Assembly (NCBI GenBank): GCA_964489705.1 | Contig: CAZAZQ010000012.1 | Span: 14,990-78,989, forward strand | DNA: 64,000 nt | Direction: 5' to 3' | From: CAZAZQ01 sp964489705 | GTDB taxonomy: Bacteria; Zixibacteria; MSB-5A5; GN15; FEB-12 | In this document: piece after piece, positions 8,214 to 18,023 of the stretch | Position numbering within the stretch: position 1 is the first letter of the stretch | How the letters are laid out: each line of letters opens with the position of its first letter | The notes under the pieces: model-generated | Told to the model about the DNA's origin: nothing | What the model saw: only the letters and a program-made list of their open reading frames with translations | Database searches by the model: none | Translations under genes and position numbers: made by a program

Positions 8214-11197
8214 ATGCCGGTCAAACCATAGCTCATTTCAAAATTTTACGTAAGCTCGGCGAAGGCGGTATGGGTGCGGTCTACTTGGCGGAAGACCAAA
8301 AACTCAACCGTCAGGTGGCGTTGAAAGTGCTCACGGAAGAGTATTTCGGCGATACCGAGCGTAAGTTACGGTTTCAGCGGGAGGCGCGAACGGCTGCTCA
8401 GATTACCCATCCCAACGTCATGGCGATTTATGACATCGGTGTTGCCAAAGAGCCCGGCTCCGACAAGGAATTGAGCTATATTGTCATGGAATACGTCGAG
8501 GGAATTTCACTCGGCGATTATTTGAAAGATCGTCGTCCCGATTTGGCGGAGACAATTCGATTGGCGGAAAAAATAGCGTCGGGATTGGCGGCGGCGCACC
8601 GGTTGAATATCGTCCATCGGGATATCAAGCTTGAAAATATCATTATCAATACCGATGGCGAACCGAAGATCCTTGATTTCGGTCTGGCGAAGCCGTTGGA
8701 GCCGGTACAATTCGAGGGGGATGCGGACAGCACCGAGACGGTTTCCCAGCAACTGACCAAGGCGGGGAAGATTGTCGGCACCGTCTCCTACATGTCTCCC
8801 GAACAGGCGCAGGGGAAACCGGTGGACATCCGCTCGGACATTTTTTCTTTCGGCGTTTTGTTGTATCGGATGGTAACCGGCAAAGCTCCTTTCGCCGGAG
8901 GGTCTCAAGTTTCCACCTTAGCCAAAATTCTCGAAACCAAACACGAATCGCCTCGTCTCATCAATGAAGATATCCCCGCCGAGTTGGAACGCATCATCGA
9001 TAAATGTCTCCAGAAAGATCCGGCCGATCGCTACCAAGACACCCGCGACTTGGTCGTCGATTTGCGCAACTTGCGCCGTCAATACGACAGCAGCTCTTCG
9101 GACAGCATTTCGCTGGTGGGAAGCGCCCCGAAAGAAGTAAAGAAAATGTATACCTTCACAGCGGGGTGGAAGACGGTGGCGATTGTCCTGATTATCCTCA
9201 TTGGCGGCTTCGTCGGGTGGAAGAGCCTGGTCGGGAAACGCCGCTCCGACCGTCGTATGGATTCGCAGCATGGCGGAGAGAACAGCCTGGCGATCCTCAG
9301 CTTTGAAAACAAAACCGGCGACAGTACCCTCAACTGGCTGGAGACCGGGTTGCCGGAAATTTTGGTCACCGATTTGGCACAGAGCCAAGCCATCAATCTT
9401 ATCAGCCGGGAACACTTGCTGAACTACTTACACCGGGAAAAGAAAGGCGGTAACTATACCCGTGCCGATATGAACGCTGCCGCTCGAGCGATGGGAGCGG
9501 GGAAGGTGTTGACCGGCTCTTTGTATAAGTTGGGCGACAAGATTCGTATTGATGCGCGGATGGAAGAGATCTCTTCCGGCAACATCGTCTTGGCGACAAA
9601 AGTCGTCGGTGAGGATGCTTTCTCTCTGGTCGACAGCCTGACGGAAAAAATTGCCCAGAAGCTCAACTTGTCGGAGTGGGCGTCGGGTTCGGTCAGCGTG
9701 GCGGACTTGGTGACGACCTCTCCGGAAGCGTACCGGCTGTACCATGAGGGGATGAAAAAGTTTGAAATGGAACTGTGGAATGAGGCTATCGAGAAGTTCA
9801 ATCAGGCGATACAAATCGACTCGAATTTCGCATTGGCGTACATGAGACTTGGGATGGCGAATCAATTCCGCGGTCACATCCAGGTAGGAGCGAAGTATTT
9901 TGCTATCGCCCGCCAGCATAAAGACCGGTTGCCGCCTCGGGAAAAGAGTTTGTTCGAAGTGTATGCCGGTTTTTGGCTGGACAGGAAATTCGATGATGCG
10001 ATTGTCCGTTTGAAAAGCTACGTGGACGTTTACCCGGATGACAAAGAGGGGCGAACCATTTATGCCTTAGTATTGAATGAACTCTACCACGATACGACTC
10101 AGGCTTTCGCTCAACTGGATACGGCGCTGCTGATTGATCCGCATTACCAGTTGGCATTATCTACCTATGCCACTATCTACGAGTCGTACGGCAAACTCGA
10201 TGAAACAATCAACTATGTCGAACTCATCCGTCGTTACCACCCTGAGTCTCCCAGTTCATATCTGTGGCTGGCGGGGTTGTATGCCAGCAAAGGGAAAATA
10301 GATAAGGCTATCGAAGAATACCACGAGGTAATGAGGCGTTTTCCCGCCAACTCGCGTGCCTTCTTCCGCGTAAGTCGTCTTTACATTATGAAAAGAGAGT
10401 TTGACAAAGCAAAGGAGTATCTGGAGCGCGTAAAGGAAAAATTCGGTGACGACCCTTATTTGATGGGAGATTACTATGGAGCCCTTGCCAATCTTGAAGA
10501 ATGGCACGGCAAGTTCAAAGCCAGCCTCCGTCTTCACTACCGGGCGTTGGAGCAAGCGTACCGGACCAATGACAGCGCGGTCATCAGCAACGAACTCAGT
10601 TCCCTTTTCATTGCTTATCGGCGGTATGAAATGCCCGACAGCGCCGCGTACTATGCCCGCGAGTCATATAAATGGGCTATCTCGACTCAGCGATTGAGTT
10701 TCCCTCTTCGCCTTGTGTCGATTGATTCCTCCTTCAGGCACGAAGCGGAGCCGTTGCTCAATAAACTGGTTGAGGATTTGAAAGCGCAATTCCCTTCGGA
10801 AATGTGGTCTCTGACGGAGAACGTCGAGAAACTTTTCCATGCCTATGCCCAATGTGATACGGCGGCGTTGATTGAGGTATTAAAAGATTTGGCGGTTCAA
10901 CAGAATCAACTGCATGGGAGCAATATGATGGATGCCGGTATTATGATGGCGTTGACCGGCAGGTATCAAGAAGGCTTGGATGTTCTTGAACAGTTTGTCT
11001 CCGGACCGTATGAGACCACCAACGCCTATCGGTATTTTGAGGTTATCCATGCCCGTGGAGTTGCCAACGAAGGTTTAGGAAATATCGACAAAGCCATCGA
11101 GAATTACCGAGAAGTGTTGAGATACTGGGGAAAACCGGATATCGAACTAAAGATTATCAAAGATACCCGCAAGCGCTTGGCAAACTTGACCAGTTGA
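8207..11197 (+). CDS. membrane Ser/Thr protein kinase with FlgO-like and TPR extracytoplasmic region
   Basis: This 996-residue protein has a Hanks-type kinase domain at residues 11-290: Gly loop GEGGMG at 18-23, Lys40, Glu59, the HRD motif at 137-139 and DFG at 157-159. A single membrane helix follows at about 321-339. The outer part starts with a FlgO/TolB-N-like domain at about 365-490 (AILSFENKTGDSTLNWLETG, MGAGKVLTGSLYKLGDKIRI), often seen fused to bacterial kinases. Tetratricopeptide repeats run from about residue 515 to the end. The start ATG lies inside the last codons of the FHA-phosphatase gene (ATGTTGA overlap). All catalytic residues are intact. The TPRs probably sense a protein partner; the substrate is unknown. 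Confidence 0.95.
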   Translation: MLNAGQTIAHFKILRKLGEGGMGAVYLAEDQKLNRQVALKVLTEEYFGDTERKLRFQREARTAAQITHPNVMAIYDIGVAKEPGSDKELSYIVMEYVEGISLGDYLKDRRPDLAETIRLAEKIASGLAAAHRLNIVHRDIKLENIIINTDGEPKILDFGLAKPLEPVQFEGDADSTETVSQQLTKAGKIVGTVSYMSPEQAQGKPVDIRSDIFSFGVLLYRMVTGKAPFAGGSQVSTLAKILETKHESPRLINEDIPAELERIIDKCLQKDPADRYQDTRDLVVDLRNLRRQYDSSSSDSISLVGSAPKEVKKMYTFTAGWKTVAIVLIILIGGFVGWKSLVGKRRSDRRMDSQHGGENSLAILSFENKTGDSTLNWLETGLPEILVTDLAQSQAINLISREHLLNYLHREKKGGNYTRADMNAAARAMGAGKVLTGSLYKLGDKIRIDARMEEISSGNIVLATKVVGEDAFSLVDSLTEKIAQKLNLSEWASGSVSVADLVTTSPEAYRLYHEGMKKFEMELWNEAIEKFNQAIQIDSNFALAYMRLGMANQFRGHIQVGAKYFAIARQHKDRLPPREKSLFEVYAGFWLDRKFDDAIVRLKSYVDVYPDDKEGRTIYALVLNELYHDTTQAFAQLDTALLIDPHYQLALSTYATIYESYGKLDETINYVELIRRYHPESPSSYLWLAGLYASKGKIDKAIEEYHEVMRRFPANSRAFFRVSRLYIMKREFDKAKEYLERVKEKFGDDPYLMGDYYGALANLEEWHGKFKASLRLHYRALEQAYRTNDSAVISNELSSLFIAYRRYEMPDSAAYYARESYKWAISTQRLSFPLRLVSIDSSFRHEAEPLLNKLVEDLKAQFPSEMWSLTENVEKLFHAYAQCDTAALIEVLKDLAVQQNQLHGSNMMDAGIMMALTGRYQEGLDVLEQFVSGPYETTNAYRYFEVIHARGVANEGLGNIDKAIENYREVLRYWGKPDIELKIIKDTRKRLANLTS

Positions 11198-11368
11198 CGA
11201 CGATGAGAAAAAATAAAGTGTGAAGAGGGCGCTGAGACAATAACAAAGGCTTTGGAGTTGCTTCCTGTAGCTTCCTTATCTCATACGATACCGTTTCGGT
11301 AATCTTTCCGCCGTTTTTTCAAAGCATACTTGTCTTTCTCTTTTCTTTCATGTACTATTTCCTTCATT

Positions 11369-12613
11369 ATGTGGAAGGCAAGTATTGCGTATATCCGCCG
11401 GTTTGACCGGAGTTTGTGGATTCTTTCGCTGGGCTGGTTGATAAGCGCTTTAGGCTTTGCCGCCGCCATTCCTTTCATTGGAATTTACTTCCATGCCGAG
11501 TTCGGTTTATCCATGACCCAGATCGGTATTTTCTTCGGTGTTATGGCGGTGGTGCGCTCGGTCTTCCAGGCGGTAGGGGGCGAGATTTCCGACCGGATTG
11601 AAAGACGATGGCTGTTGATTTTTGCTCAATATACCCGCGCGTTTGTCTTTATTTTCTTGGCGGCTGCGATTTTCGGACACTGGGGATTTTGGTGGTGTGC
11701 GGTTTTCTTGATGATAAATTCCGTTTTCGGAGCCGTCTTTCAACCGGTCGCCAATGCCATGGTCTCGGACATTTTACCCAAAGAGAAGCGGTTGGACGGT
11801 TACGCCATTACTCGAACCGCGGGGAACTTGGGATGGGCGTTGGGACCGGCGGTCGGAGGATTCTTGGCGACTTCTTCGTACGCTCTTTTGTTTCTCATTG
11901 CTGCCGTGGTGACGCTGCTTTCCGCCTTGACTTTCCATCTGTTTCTCCGGGTGCCCCAGACACATCGTCAGAATGATCGTTTCAAGTTTTCCGACATCAT
12001 TGCAATCAAAGATGACCATTACCTGGCGGTGCATGTAGGGTTGATTTTCCTTTTATATTTGGTGGTGGCGCAGTTGATTCTTCCTTTCTCGGTGTATACC
12101 GTCGAGATGGTGGGTATTTCGGAGACTCGTCTCGGCTATTTGTACAGTTTGAACGGATTTCTTGTCGCGGCGTTGCAAATTCCCATCACCCGCTTGCTTT
12201 CCAAGCGTTCCCTCACCGCTCAGCTGGCGGCGGGAGGCTTTCTGTACGCTGTCGGGTATAGCATGGTCGGCGTGCTGGTCGGATTTCATTACTTTATCGT
12301 TGCCATCACAATCGTGACGATTGGAGAAATGTTCATGTCGCCGCCTTCGTTGACGTTGACCTCTCGTCTAGCGCCGGCGGGCAGAATCGGTCGCTATATG
12401 GGGATTCACGGTTTCTTCGTCGCGGCGGGATGGTCGTTTGGACCCCTGTATGGGGGCGTCATCCTTGACCATTTCGGCTACCATCATGCCCTTGCCTGGC
12501 TGATAATTTCGTCGTTGGCGTTGGTTTCATGTATCGGCTATGTGATTTTCGGGAGAAAACTCCCTCCGCGTTTCAACCGACAGGGGGACGGGATGGCTGC
12601 CGTCAGCGAATGA
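11369..12613 (+). CDS. major facilitator superfamily transporter
   Basis: This 414-residue protein has twelve predicted membrane helices and the MFS loop 2-3 motif (GGEISDRIERRWL) between helices 2 and 3. It resembles drug/H+ antiporters of the multidrug-resistance branch, but the substrate cannot be told. The first in-frame ATG is at 11369. A TTG start at 11330 is possible, but neither has a clear ribosome binding site. The gene stands alone on the + strand and its last 11 bases overlap the end of convergent gene A. The 171 bases upstream, back to the kinase stop, hold no recognisable feature. Confidence 0.88.
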   Translation: MWKASIAYIRRFDRSLWILSLGWLISALGFAAAIPFIGIYFHAEFGLSMTQIGIFFGVMAVVRSVFQAVGGEISDRIERRWLLIFAQYTRAFVFIFLAAAIFGHWGFWWCAVFLMINSVFGAVFQPVANAMVSDILPKEKRLDGYAITRTAGNLGWALGPAVGGFLATSSYALLFLIAAVVTLLSALTFHLFLRVPQTHRQNDRFKFSDIIAIKDDHYLAVHVGLIFLLYLVVAQLILPFSVYTVEMVGISETRLGYLYSLNGFLVAALQIPITRLLSKRSLTAQLAAGGFLYAVGYSMVGVLVGFHYFIVAITIVTIGEMFMSPPSLTLTSRLAPAGRIGRYMGIHGFFVAAGWSFGPLYGGVILDHFGYHHALAWLIISSLALVSCIGYVIFGRKLPPRFNRQGDGMAAVSE

Positions 12614-15170
12614 TGACAAACTTCCCGATTTGAGTGCGCTCGTCGGATTCCACCACGAAATAATAGAGACCGGAGACGACGCTTTGCGTGTTCCGCGAGA
12701 TGAGGTTCCATTCGTCGTGGGTGGCTTGCGGATCGTCCGGGCTTTTGTCGTGATGGATTTGTTTGACCAAATCACCGTCAAGTGTGTAAATGCTGATGGT
12801 GCAACGAGGGGGCAGGTTCCCGAAGTGAATCGCCCGCACCCGGTCGTCGGGACGCTCGATATCGGTACGTCCTTCAAAGCCCAACGCCCGATAGCCGGCG
12901 TCGATGCGATACGGGTTGGGGTAAACATAGACGTCCAAGTGGTGCGTCTCAACGCTGTCTGCGGAAGCTTGGGGATAAGCCGCCACGGCATTGTTCGCCG
13001 GTTGAGTCTCCAGCGCGTGCAGTTCGGCGACCGGCGAGCCGAAATCAAAGCAGGTGACGGCAACGTAATAAGGCACGGTGGGAAGTAAGTCGTCAATAAC
13101 GTATTCATACTCGTAATACTTAGGCAAGGGGATACCGTGCTCGGTGGTAATGTTTTCCGGTTGCCAGAGGTTAGGATTTGTTCCGGGATTCTTGGCGTCC
13201 GGGTACACTTTGTGAATACCGTCCTGCGAAAAGCTTGAGATATTGTAATCTTGCGGCTCAAAGTAATAGAGTGTGTTGTCGAAATGGTACGGGTTGTCTC
13301 GAGGGTAAAGCAACGGATCAAAATAGGGATCGTCAAACATCTTTCGCAAGGAGTCGAGAGTAAACGGGATTTCTTTGAGCACCCAGGAGTAGGTGCCGTC
13401 GCCGTTCAACTTGAGATGGTATCGGTTGTAATCTTCTTTATCGTAAGAAGCGAGAAGAGAAAAGCTGGTCGGTCGGTCGTCCCGTCCGAGATAGACTCGG
13501 TATCCTTCAAAGTCGGCGATATGGGAAAAGATATCCTTCGTGGTCTCCGAATAGAAACCGTTCCAGCGCACGATGAGTTTGCCGTACGACGGGATGACTT
13601 TTACTTTCGGTGCCGGAGGCGGCCCGGCGGCACGGAAATCCGGAATACCGTCGCCGCTGATGTAAACAGTGTCGGCTTTTTGCGTCAGGGAATCGACAAT
13701 GACGCGAATTTCTCCGGCGTATCCGTCTCCATCGGTGTCAACGCCGGGATTGTCATATACCCAGGACGCCCAGATGGAATTTCGTGCCAGATTGGAAAAA
13801 TCCAGCGAGCGGTAGTAGATTTCCGGATGGTACGGGTCGAACAAGTTTTGATAGTCCAGCGGATTTACGTGAAGGTTCTCTCCACCCACCCAGGCGAAAG
13901 AGACCGGCAGCTTCTGTCCCGGCGCTATGGTGAAAGGTCCGAACGACAGGAGATAGCGGGTGTCGAAGCCGGTAGCATAGGTGACCGCTTCGGGAGGCGG
14001 GGGGAGCCATCCTTCTTGGGTATGGTCAACCGCCGTAAACAGCAAGTCGTAGTCGAATTCTTCGTGTCTGAGGACATAGTATTTGTTCCGGTCTCCGGTT
14101 GGGGTTCCCAAACGCGTACCGAAATTCCGGTACGGGTCGGTACGGGTGCCCTGCCTGCGAGGACCGAAATCTCGAGACGGGTCGCTATAGTTGATAATCC
14201 ACCAGTTGTAGGAGTATTGTAGTTTCGTCGCCGGAGTCCGAACGACGCGAACACCGACCGCTCCCCGTGCCGAACGATAGTCCCATTGTCCGTTTTCATC
14301 CGGGTCACCGTCATTGTCGGCGGTATAGGCGATGTTGATGGTATCGACAAAGCCATGCCCTTCGGGAGCGGGGTGAGTACGGTAAAAGCCGACAATATCG
14401 TCATTCCATCCTTCGGGTCCCTGCCGGGTTTTGTGCCAGACGTCCCCGTCGACGTAAATTCCGATATAGACCTCTTTGAGTTCTTTGACGCCGATATTTT
14501 CGATTTGGTAGTCAAAGAGAATGAAGTCGTCGGCGTAGGAGTAGCTCCATGCCATCGATCGTTGGTGGACCTTGATATGAAGAGGTTTGTGCGGTCGATT
14601 GTCGTTTGGGTCCATGGAAACAAGGGCGGGGTTGGTAAAGGTGTCGGTGTAGGAACAAATGATGTCTTGTTCGGAATAGGCGTCCGGGGAATAAAAAGGG
14701 CTGTTGATGTCAATCGATTTGTACCGGAAATCCCCGAACGGTTTGATGTCGGGCCAAAATTCGGTGGTGCGGTACCAGTCCTCGTTGGCACAAGAAACCA
14801 GCGTATCCCTGCCGACGACCGCACCTATCCAGACGGCGGCAACCCACAAAAAGACCACATCACTGCCGCGGGGATAAATGCACGAGGGAATCGCCTCTCC
14901 CGTGAACGGGTCGGCGATGGTGTTTCCCAGCGTTCCGAACGTTCCATTATTGGCAATCGCTAGGAGGATATTCCCGCGGTTGTGCGAGGTGTATTCGACC
15001 ACCGGCAATTGCTCCGACGCTTGAGGACGGGGGGTGACCTTCCTGTTAAGAAGAGCGATTTTCGGGTTGTCCGTTTGGCTGAGAGTAGGAATGCTTGCCA
15101 GTAAAAGTACAACGGCTGCGGTGAGGATAGTTTTACCGCAGCCGTAATATGTCCGCATATGTATCGTCAT
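12603..15170 (-). CDS. large secreted protein A with FlgD-like C-terminal sorting module
   Basis: This 855-residue secreted protein has a signal peptide (KTILTAAVVLLLASIPTLSQ). A long beta-rich body has Asp-rich runs such as YTADNDGDPDENGQWDY and a fibronectin-like section. The last about 100 residues form a FlgD-Ig/type IX-like sorting module: VYPNPYRIDAGYRALG, CTISIYTLDGDLV, VVSGLYYFVVES, ending in KFVIIR. Such modules direct outer-membrane secretion or surface attachment in FCB bacteria. It is a diverged paralogue of B and C upstream. A GTG (15173) and the ATG (15170) lie within 8 bases of B's stop with no clear ribosome binding site, so translation is probably coupled to B. Exact function is unknown. 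Confidence 0.85.
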   Translation of the reverse strand: MTIHMRTYYGCGKTILTAAVVLLLASIPTLSQTDNPKIALLNRKVTPRPQASEQLPVVEYTSHNRGNILLAIANNGTFGTLGNTIADPFTGEAIPSCIYPRGSDVVFLWVAAVWIGAVVGRDTLVSCANEDWYRTTEFWPDIKPFGDFRYKSIDINSPFYSPDAYSEQDIICSYTDTFTNPALVSMDPNDNRPHKPLHIKVHQRSMAWSYSYADDFILFDYQIENIGVKELKEVYIGIYVDGDVWHKTRQGPEGWNDDIVGFYRTHPAPEGHGFVDTINIAYTADNDGDPDENGQWDYRSARGAVGVRVVRTPATKLQYSYNWWIINYSDPSRDFGPRRQGTRTDPYRNFGTRLGTPTGDRNKYYVLRHEEFDYDLLFTAVDHTQEGWLPPPPEAVTYATGFDTRYLLSFGPFTIAPGQKLPVSFAWVGGENLHVNPLDYQNLFDPYHPEIYYRSLDFSNLARNSIWASWVYDNPGVDTDGDGYAGEIRVIVDSLTQKADTVYISGDGIPDFRAAGPPPAPKVKVIPSYGKLIVRWNGFYSETTKDIFSHIADFEGYRVYLGRDDRPTSFSLLASYDKEDYNRYHLKLNGDGTYSWVLKEIPFTLDSLRKMFDDPYFDPLLYPRDNPYHFDNTLYYFEPQDYNISSFSQDGIHKVYPDAKNPGTNPNLWQPENITTEHGIPLPKYYEYEYVIDDLLPTVPYYVAVTCFDFGSPVAELHALETQPANNAVAAYPQASADSVETHHLDVYVYPNPYRIDAGYRALGFEGRTDIERPDDRVRAIHFGNLPPRCTISIYTLDGDLVKQIHHDKSPDDPQATHDEWNLISRNTQSVVSGLYYFVVESDERTQIGKFVIIR
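15112..15145 (-). promoter_or_regulatory. stable hairpin inside the first codons of gene A
   Basis: An 11-bp perfect inverted repeat (acggctgcggt / accgcagccgt) lies 26-58 bases after gene A's ATG. In mRNA it could slow early translation of the signal peptide. The same hairpin occurs at 18301-18334 downstream of gene C, where it is non-coding. Confidence 0.35.
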
Positions 15171-15177
15171 CACTGGA

Positions 15178-15800
15178 CTACATAATAATAACCAACTTGC
15201 CTATCTGTGTCTCCCCATCCTCAGACTCAACCGTCCAATAGTACAACCCCGAAACCACCAACTGCGTGTTCCGCGTAATCAAATTCCACGTCTCATGCGA
15301 CGCATTCGGATCCGACGGCGCATAGTTGTGCTCAATCTCTCGAACCAAATCCCCGTCCAACGTGAATATCCGAATCGTACACTTCGGCGGCAAGTTGGCA
15401 AAGTGAATCGCCCGCACCCGGTCGTCCGGCCGATCCAACTCCGTCCGCCCCTCATATCCCAACGAACGGTACCCGGCGTCTATCCGATACGGGTTCGGAT
15501 ACACAATCACTTTCAAGTCCTTCTGTGCCACTTCATCCGCCGAACTCAAGGGATATGCACTCTTGGCACCCACCGTTACCGAGCTCTCTAACGACGGCAG
15601 ACCCGAAGACGGAGACCCAAAGTCAAACGCCGTCACATTCACCCAGTACGGCACCGTCGGCAGCAAGTCCTCGATGACAAACTCATACTCGAAGTATTTT
15701 AGGTAGCCGTCTTCAGTCAGTTCTTCCGGACGAGCCGAGTCAGGATTCAAGGTAGAGGGGAAGGGCTGATCGGGGAAGCGCTTGCGGATGCCGTGGGGCA
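15178..15800 (-). CDS. large secreted protein B, C-terminal part (split by assembly gap)
   Basis: This is the 3' part of gene B, open from the gap to TAG at 15178. It carries the sorting module VIVYPNPYRIDAGYRSLG, CTIRIFTLDGDLV, VVSGLYYWTVES and ends KLVIIM. It is identical to the C-terminus of protein C. The 55 bases at 15746-15800 recur exactly at 15901-15955 across the N run. Merging them removes 155 bases and restores one frame of 896 residues from the start at 18023. Most codons from about 15665 down to the stop end in G, unlike the rest of the gene. Confidence 0.85.
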
Positions 15801-15900
15801 NNNNNNNNNNNNNNNNNNNNNNNNNNNNNNNNNNNNNNNNNNNNNNNNNNNNNNNNNNNNNNNNNNNNNNNNNNNNNNNNNNNNNNNNNNNNNNNNNNNN
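15801..15900. other. assembly gap (100 N), probably false
   Basis: A run of 100 N. The 55 bases before it (15746-15800) and the 55 bases after it (15901-15955) are identical, as expected for two de Bruijn graph contigs that overlap by k = 55 and were scaffolded without merging. No real sequence need be missing. Confidence 0.9.
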
Positions 15901-18023
15901 TTCAAGGTAGAGGGGAAGGGCTGATCGGGGAAGCGCTTGCGGATGCCGTGGGGCAACCCCAGCTCAGATTGGTTGTAGTCCTGCATGGTGAAGTAGAACA
16001 AGGAATCTCCCCAAGGTCCGGAATGGACGTAGGGAGAAGAGATAGTGTACACCAGGGGATCAAAGAAAGGATCGTTACACGAATCGCCATACAAACACCG
16101 CAGCTCATCGAGTGAGAAGGGATTGTCGTTTAGCGCCCACCTGTTTCTGGTCGTGTCATAGACGTATTTGTTGTAGTCTTCCAGGTCGTAGGAGGCGACG
16201 ACGCTGTAGCTGGTAGCGCGTTCGTCACGAGCGAGGTAAATACGGTATCCTTCAAAGTCGACATCGCCGGAGAAGACGTCACGGGTCGTCTCGGAGCGTT
16301 GACCGTTGAAACGGACATGAATAGCGCCTTGCCGAGGGGTAATCCAGAAAGTCGGCGCCGGTGGCGGAGAAGCGCCGCGGAAGTCCGGCACGCCGTCACC
16401 TTCGTACCAAATGGTGTCGGCAAGGAGGGTATCAACGTTGTATGAGGTATCGATTGTCGTATCAATATGGTCAATGAGCGTGTCGTTAATCCACACGGTA
16501 TCGAAGAAGGAGTCGATAACCATTTCCATTGTGGAGTCTCTTATGAAAATATGATTTTTCCCGGCAAAGCCGTCTTCGTCGGTGTCAACACCGGGGTTGT
16601 CATATATCCAGGACGCCCAGACAGCGTTTTTGGTCAAGTCTTCAAAGTTGAGATTGCTGTAAAAAACATCCGGATGGTACGGGAGGTTGCTGATATTTGC
16701 TTCGTCGGTATGGAAATTTTCCCCGGCAACGTAGGCAAAGGAGAGGGGAAGAGTTTGCCCCGGGTCAATGGTGAACGGTCCGAAAGAAAGCAAGTATCGA
16801 GTGTCATAACCATCTGCAATGTTGGCAATATCACCTTCCGTTAAACCACCCGCGCCGGGATAGAGCCAATCGGACGAGGGGTCGTCCGGAATAGTTGCGG
16901 TGAAAGCTTGATCGTAATCGAACTCCTTATTGCGGAGAACATAATACTTGTTGGCGTCACCTTCAGGGGTTCCCAAAGCACTGGTACCGAAGTCTCTGAA
17001 GGGTTCTTTCCAACGACCGCGGTAGGGTTTCTCCCGAGGGCCGAAGTCGAGACTTGGGTTACCGTTGCTGACCCACCAGTTAAAGGAAACGTCAAGTTTG
17101 GTGGCTGGGGTTCGAACGACCCGCATTCCCGTCACATGAGGGACAGGGGCTTCGGTCGGGTTTCCGGCTTTGTCGAGGTCACCGTCGTTGTCGGCAATCC
17201 AGGCGATGTTGGTGGTAATGTCGAACGTGTACCCTTTGTAGGTAAACGGTCGCATCTCAAGAAAACCGCAAATATCGTCGTCAAACCCGCCAGAACTTCC
17301 CGTAAAATGAACATCCGCATCTACGTACAGTCCCATGTAAACACTATCGAGGGTCTGGGTACCGATGTTTTTGATTTTGTAGTCAAACAAGACGAAGTCT
17401 TCCGCATACTCGTATGACCAAGCGAAAGAATTCTGCGTAATACCAATGTAAAGGGGAACATGTCGAGGGTTGAACAAATCGCTGGGAACAAGATCAGGAA
17501 AAGTATCGGTATACGTGAAAATATAATCTTCTTCCGAGATGGCATCTTCATATTCCGGCTTGGAGGGATCGATAATGGAACGTTTTTTGAACACCGCCGT
17601 GTATTTGTCATCCGGGAACATTTCATAGTTGGAGGGTTGCCACCCATCGGCGCCGACTGAGACCAGCGTATCTCTTCCTTTTACCGCTCCAATCCAAAAA
17701 GCCCCGGCAAAGAGATAGGTTGTCCGTGAACCTTTCGGATATTCGCATGAGGGGACGTACTGTCCCGTAAAACAATCGGAAGAGGCAAAGGCATAACCGG
17801 TTCCCAAGGTTCCGTTATTGTTCACCGCTAACATAATTTTTCCAACCCGGTGAGCGGCAATACAATGGAAGGGGGTAATCGTAGCAGCGTAATTGTTATT
17901 GATGTCTTTTTCATTGTCGACAAGCTTGGTTCGTCCAAAGGGAGAGGAAGTGAAAATAAGAAAAACAAAGAACGCCATGGGAATCGTTAAAAAACTTCTT
18001 TTTCGCATAGTCCTTACACTCAT
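15901..18023 (-). CDS. large secreted protein B, N-terminal part (split by assembly gap)
   Basis: This is the 5' part of gene B, about 707 residues to the gap. The signal peptide is KRSFLTIPMAFFVFLIFTSS. The body is paralogous to C: VGKIMLAVNNNGTLGTG, FAGAFWIGAVKGRDTLVSV, NPGVDTDEDGFAGKNH and a Thr/Asp-rich stretch (DTTIDTSYNVDTLLADTIWY). The open frame can be read through the N run into an out-of-frame tail, which is an artefact of the gap. ATG at 18023 or at 18008 (with AAGGA close before it) may be the start. The protein is presumably secreted and surface-bound; no enzymatic motif was recognised. Confidence 0.85.
16417..16652. repeat. 236-bp exact tract shared by B and C, copy 1 (pairs with 19451-19686)
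   Basis: Identical to 19451-19686 by eye (offset 3034), while the coding DNA on both sides differs. It encodes the NPGVDTDEDGFAGKNH to NVDTLLADT section. It looks like an internal gene-conversion tract. Confidence 0.85.
17524..17624. repeat. 101-bp exact tract shared by B and C, copy 1 (pairs with 20564-20664)
   Basis: Identical to 20564-20664 by eye. It encodes the MFPDDKYTAVFKKRSIIDPS region near the N-terminus of both proteins, with differing flanks. Confidence 0.8.

Larger units (their letters stand above)
15109..15800. repeat. 692-bp exact repeat, copy 1 (pairs with 18298-18989)
   Basis: By eye this block is identical base for base to 18298-18989 (offset 3189). It holds the first 20 or so codons of gene A and the C-terminal about 207 codons of gene B. 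The low-coordinate boundary is sharp (gtac here, cgac in the other copy). The high-coordinate boundary coincides with the contig end at 15800; the first base beyond it differs (a at 15956, g at 18990). Confidence 0.95.

Noticed and set aside
13251..14222. A 323-codon plus-strand open frame
   Set aside because: Antisense of gene A and without a recognisable domain.
15747..15900. A Ser/Pro-rich protein tail read through the N run of gene B
   Set aside because: An artefact: reading across 100 N shifts the frame; merging the 55-base overlap restores the true C-terminus.
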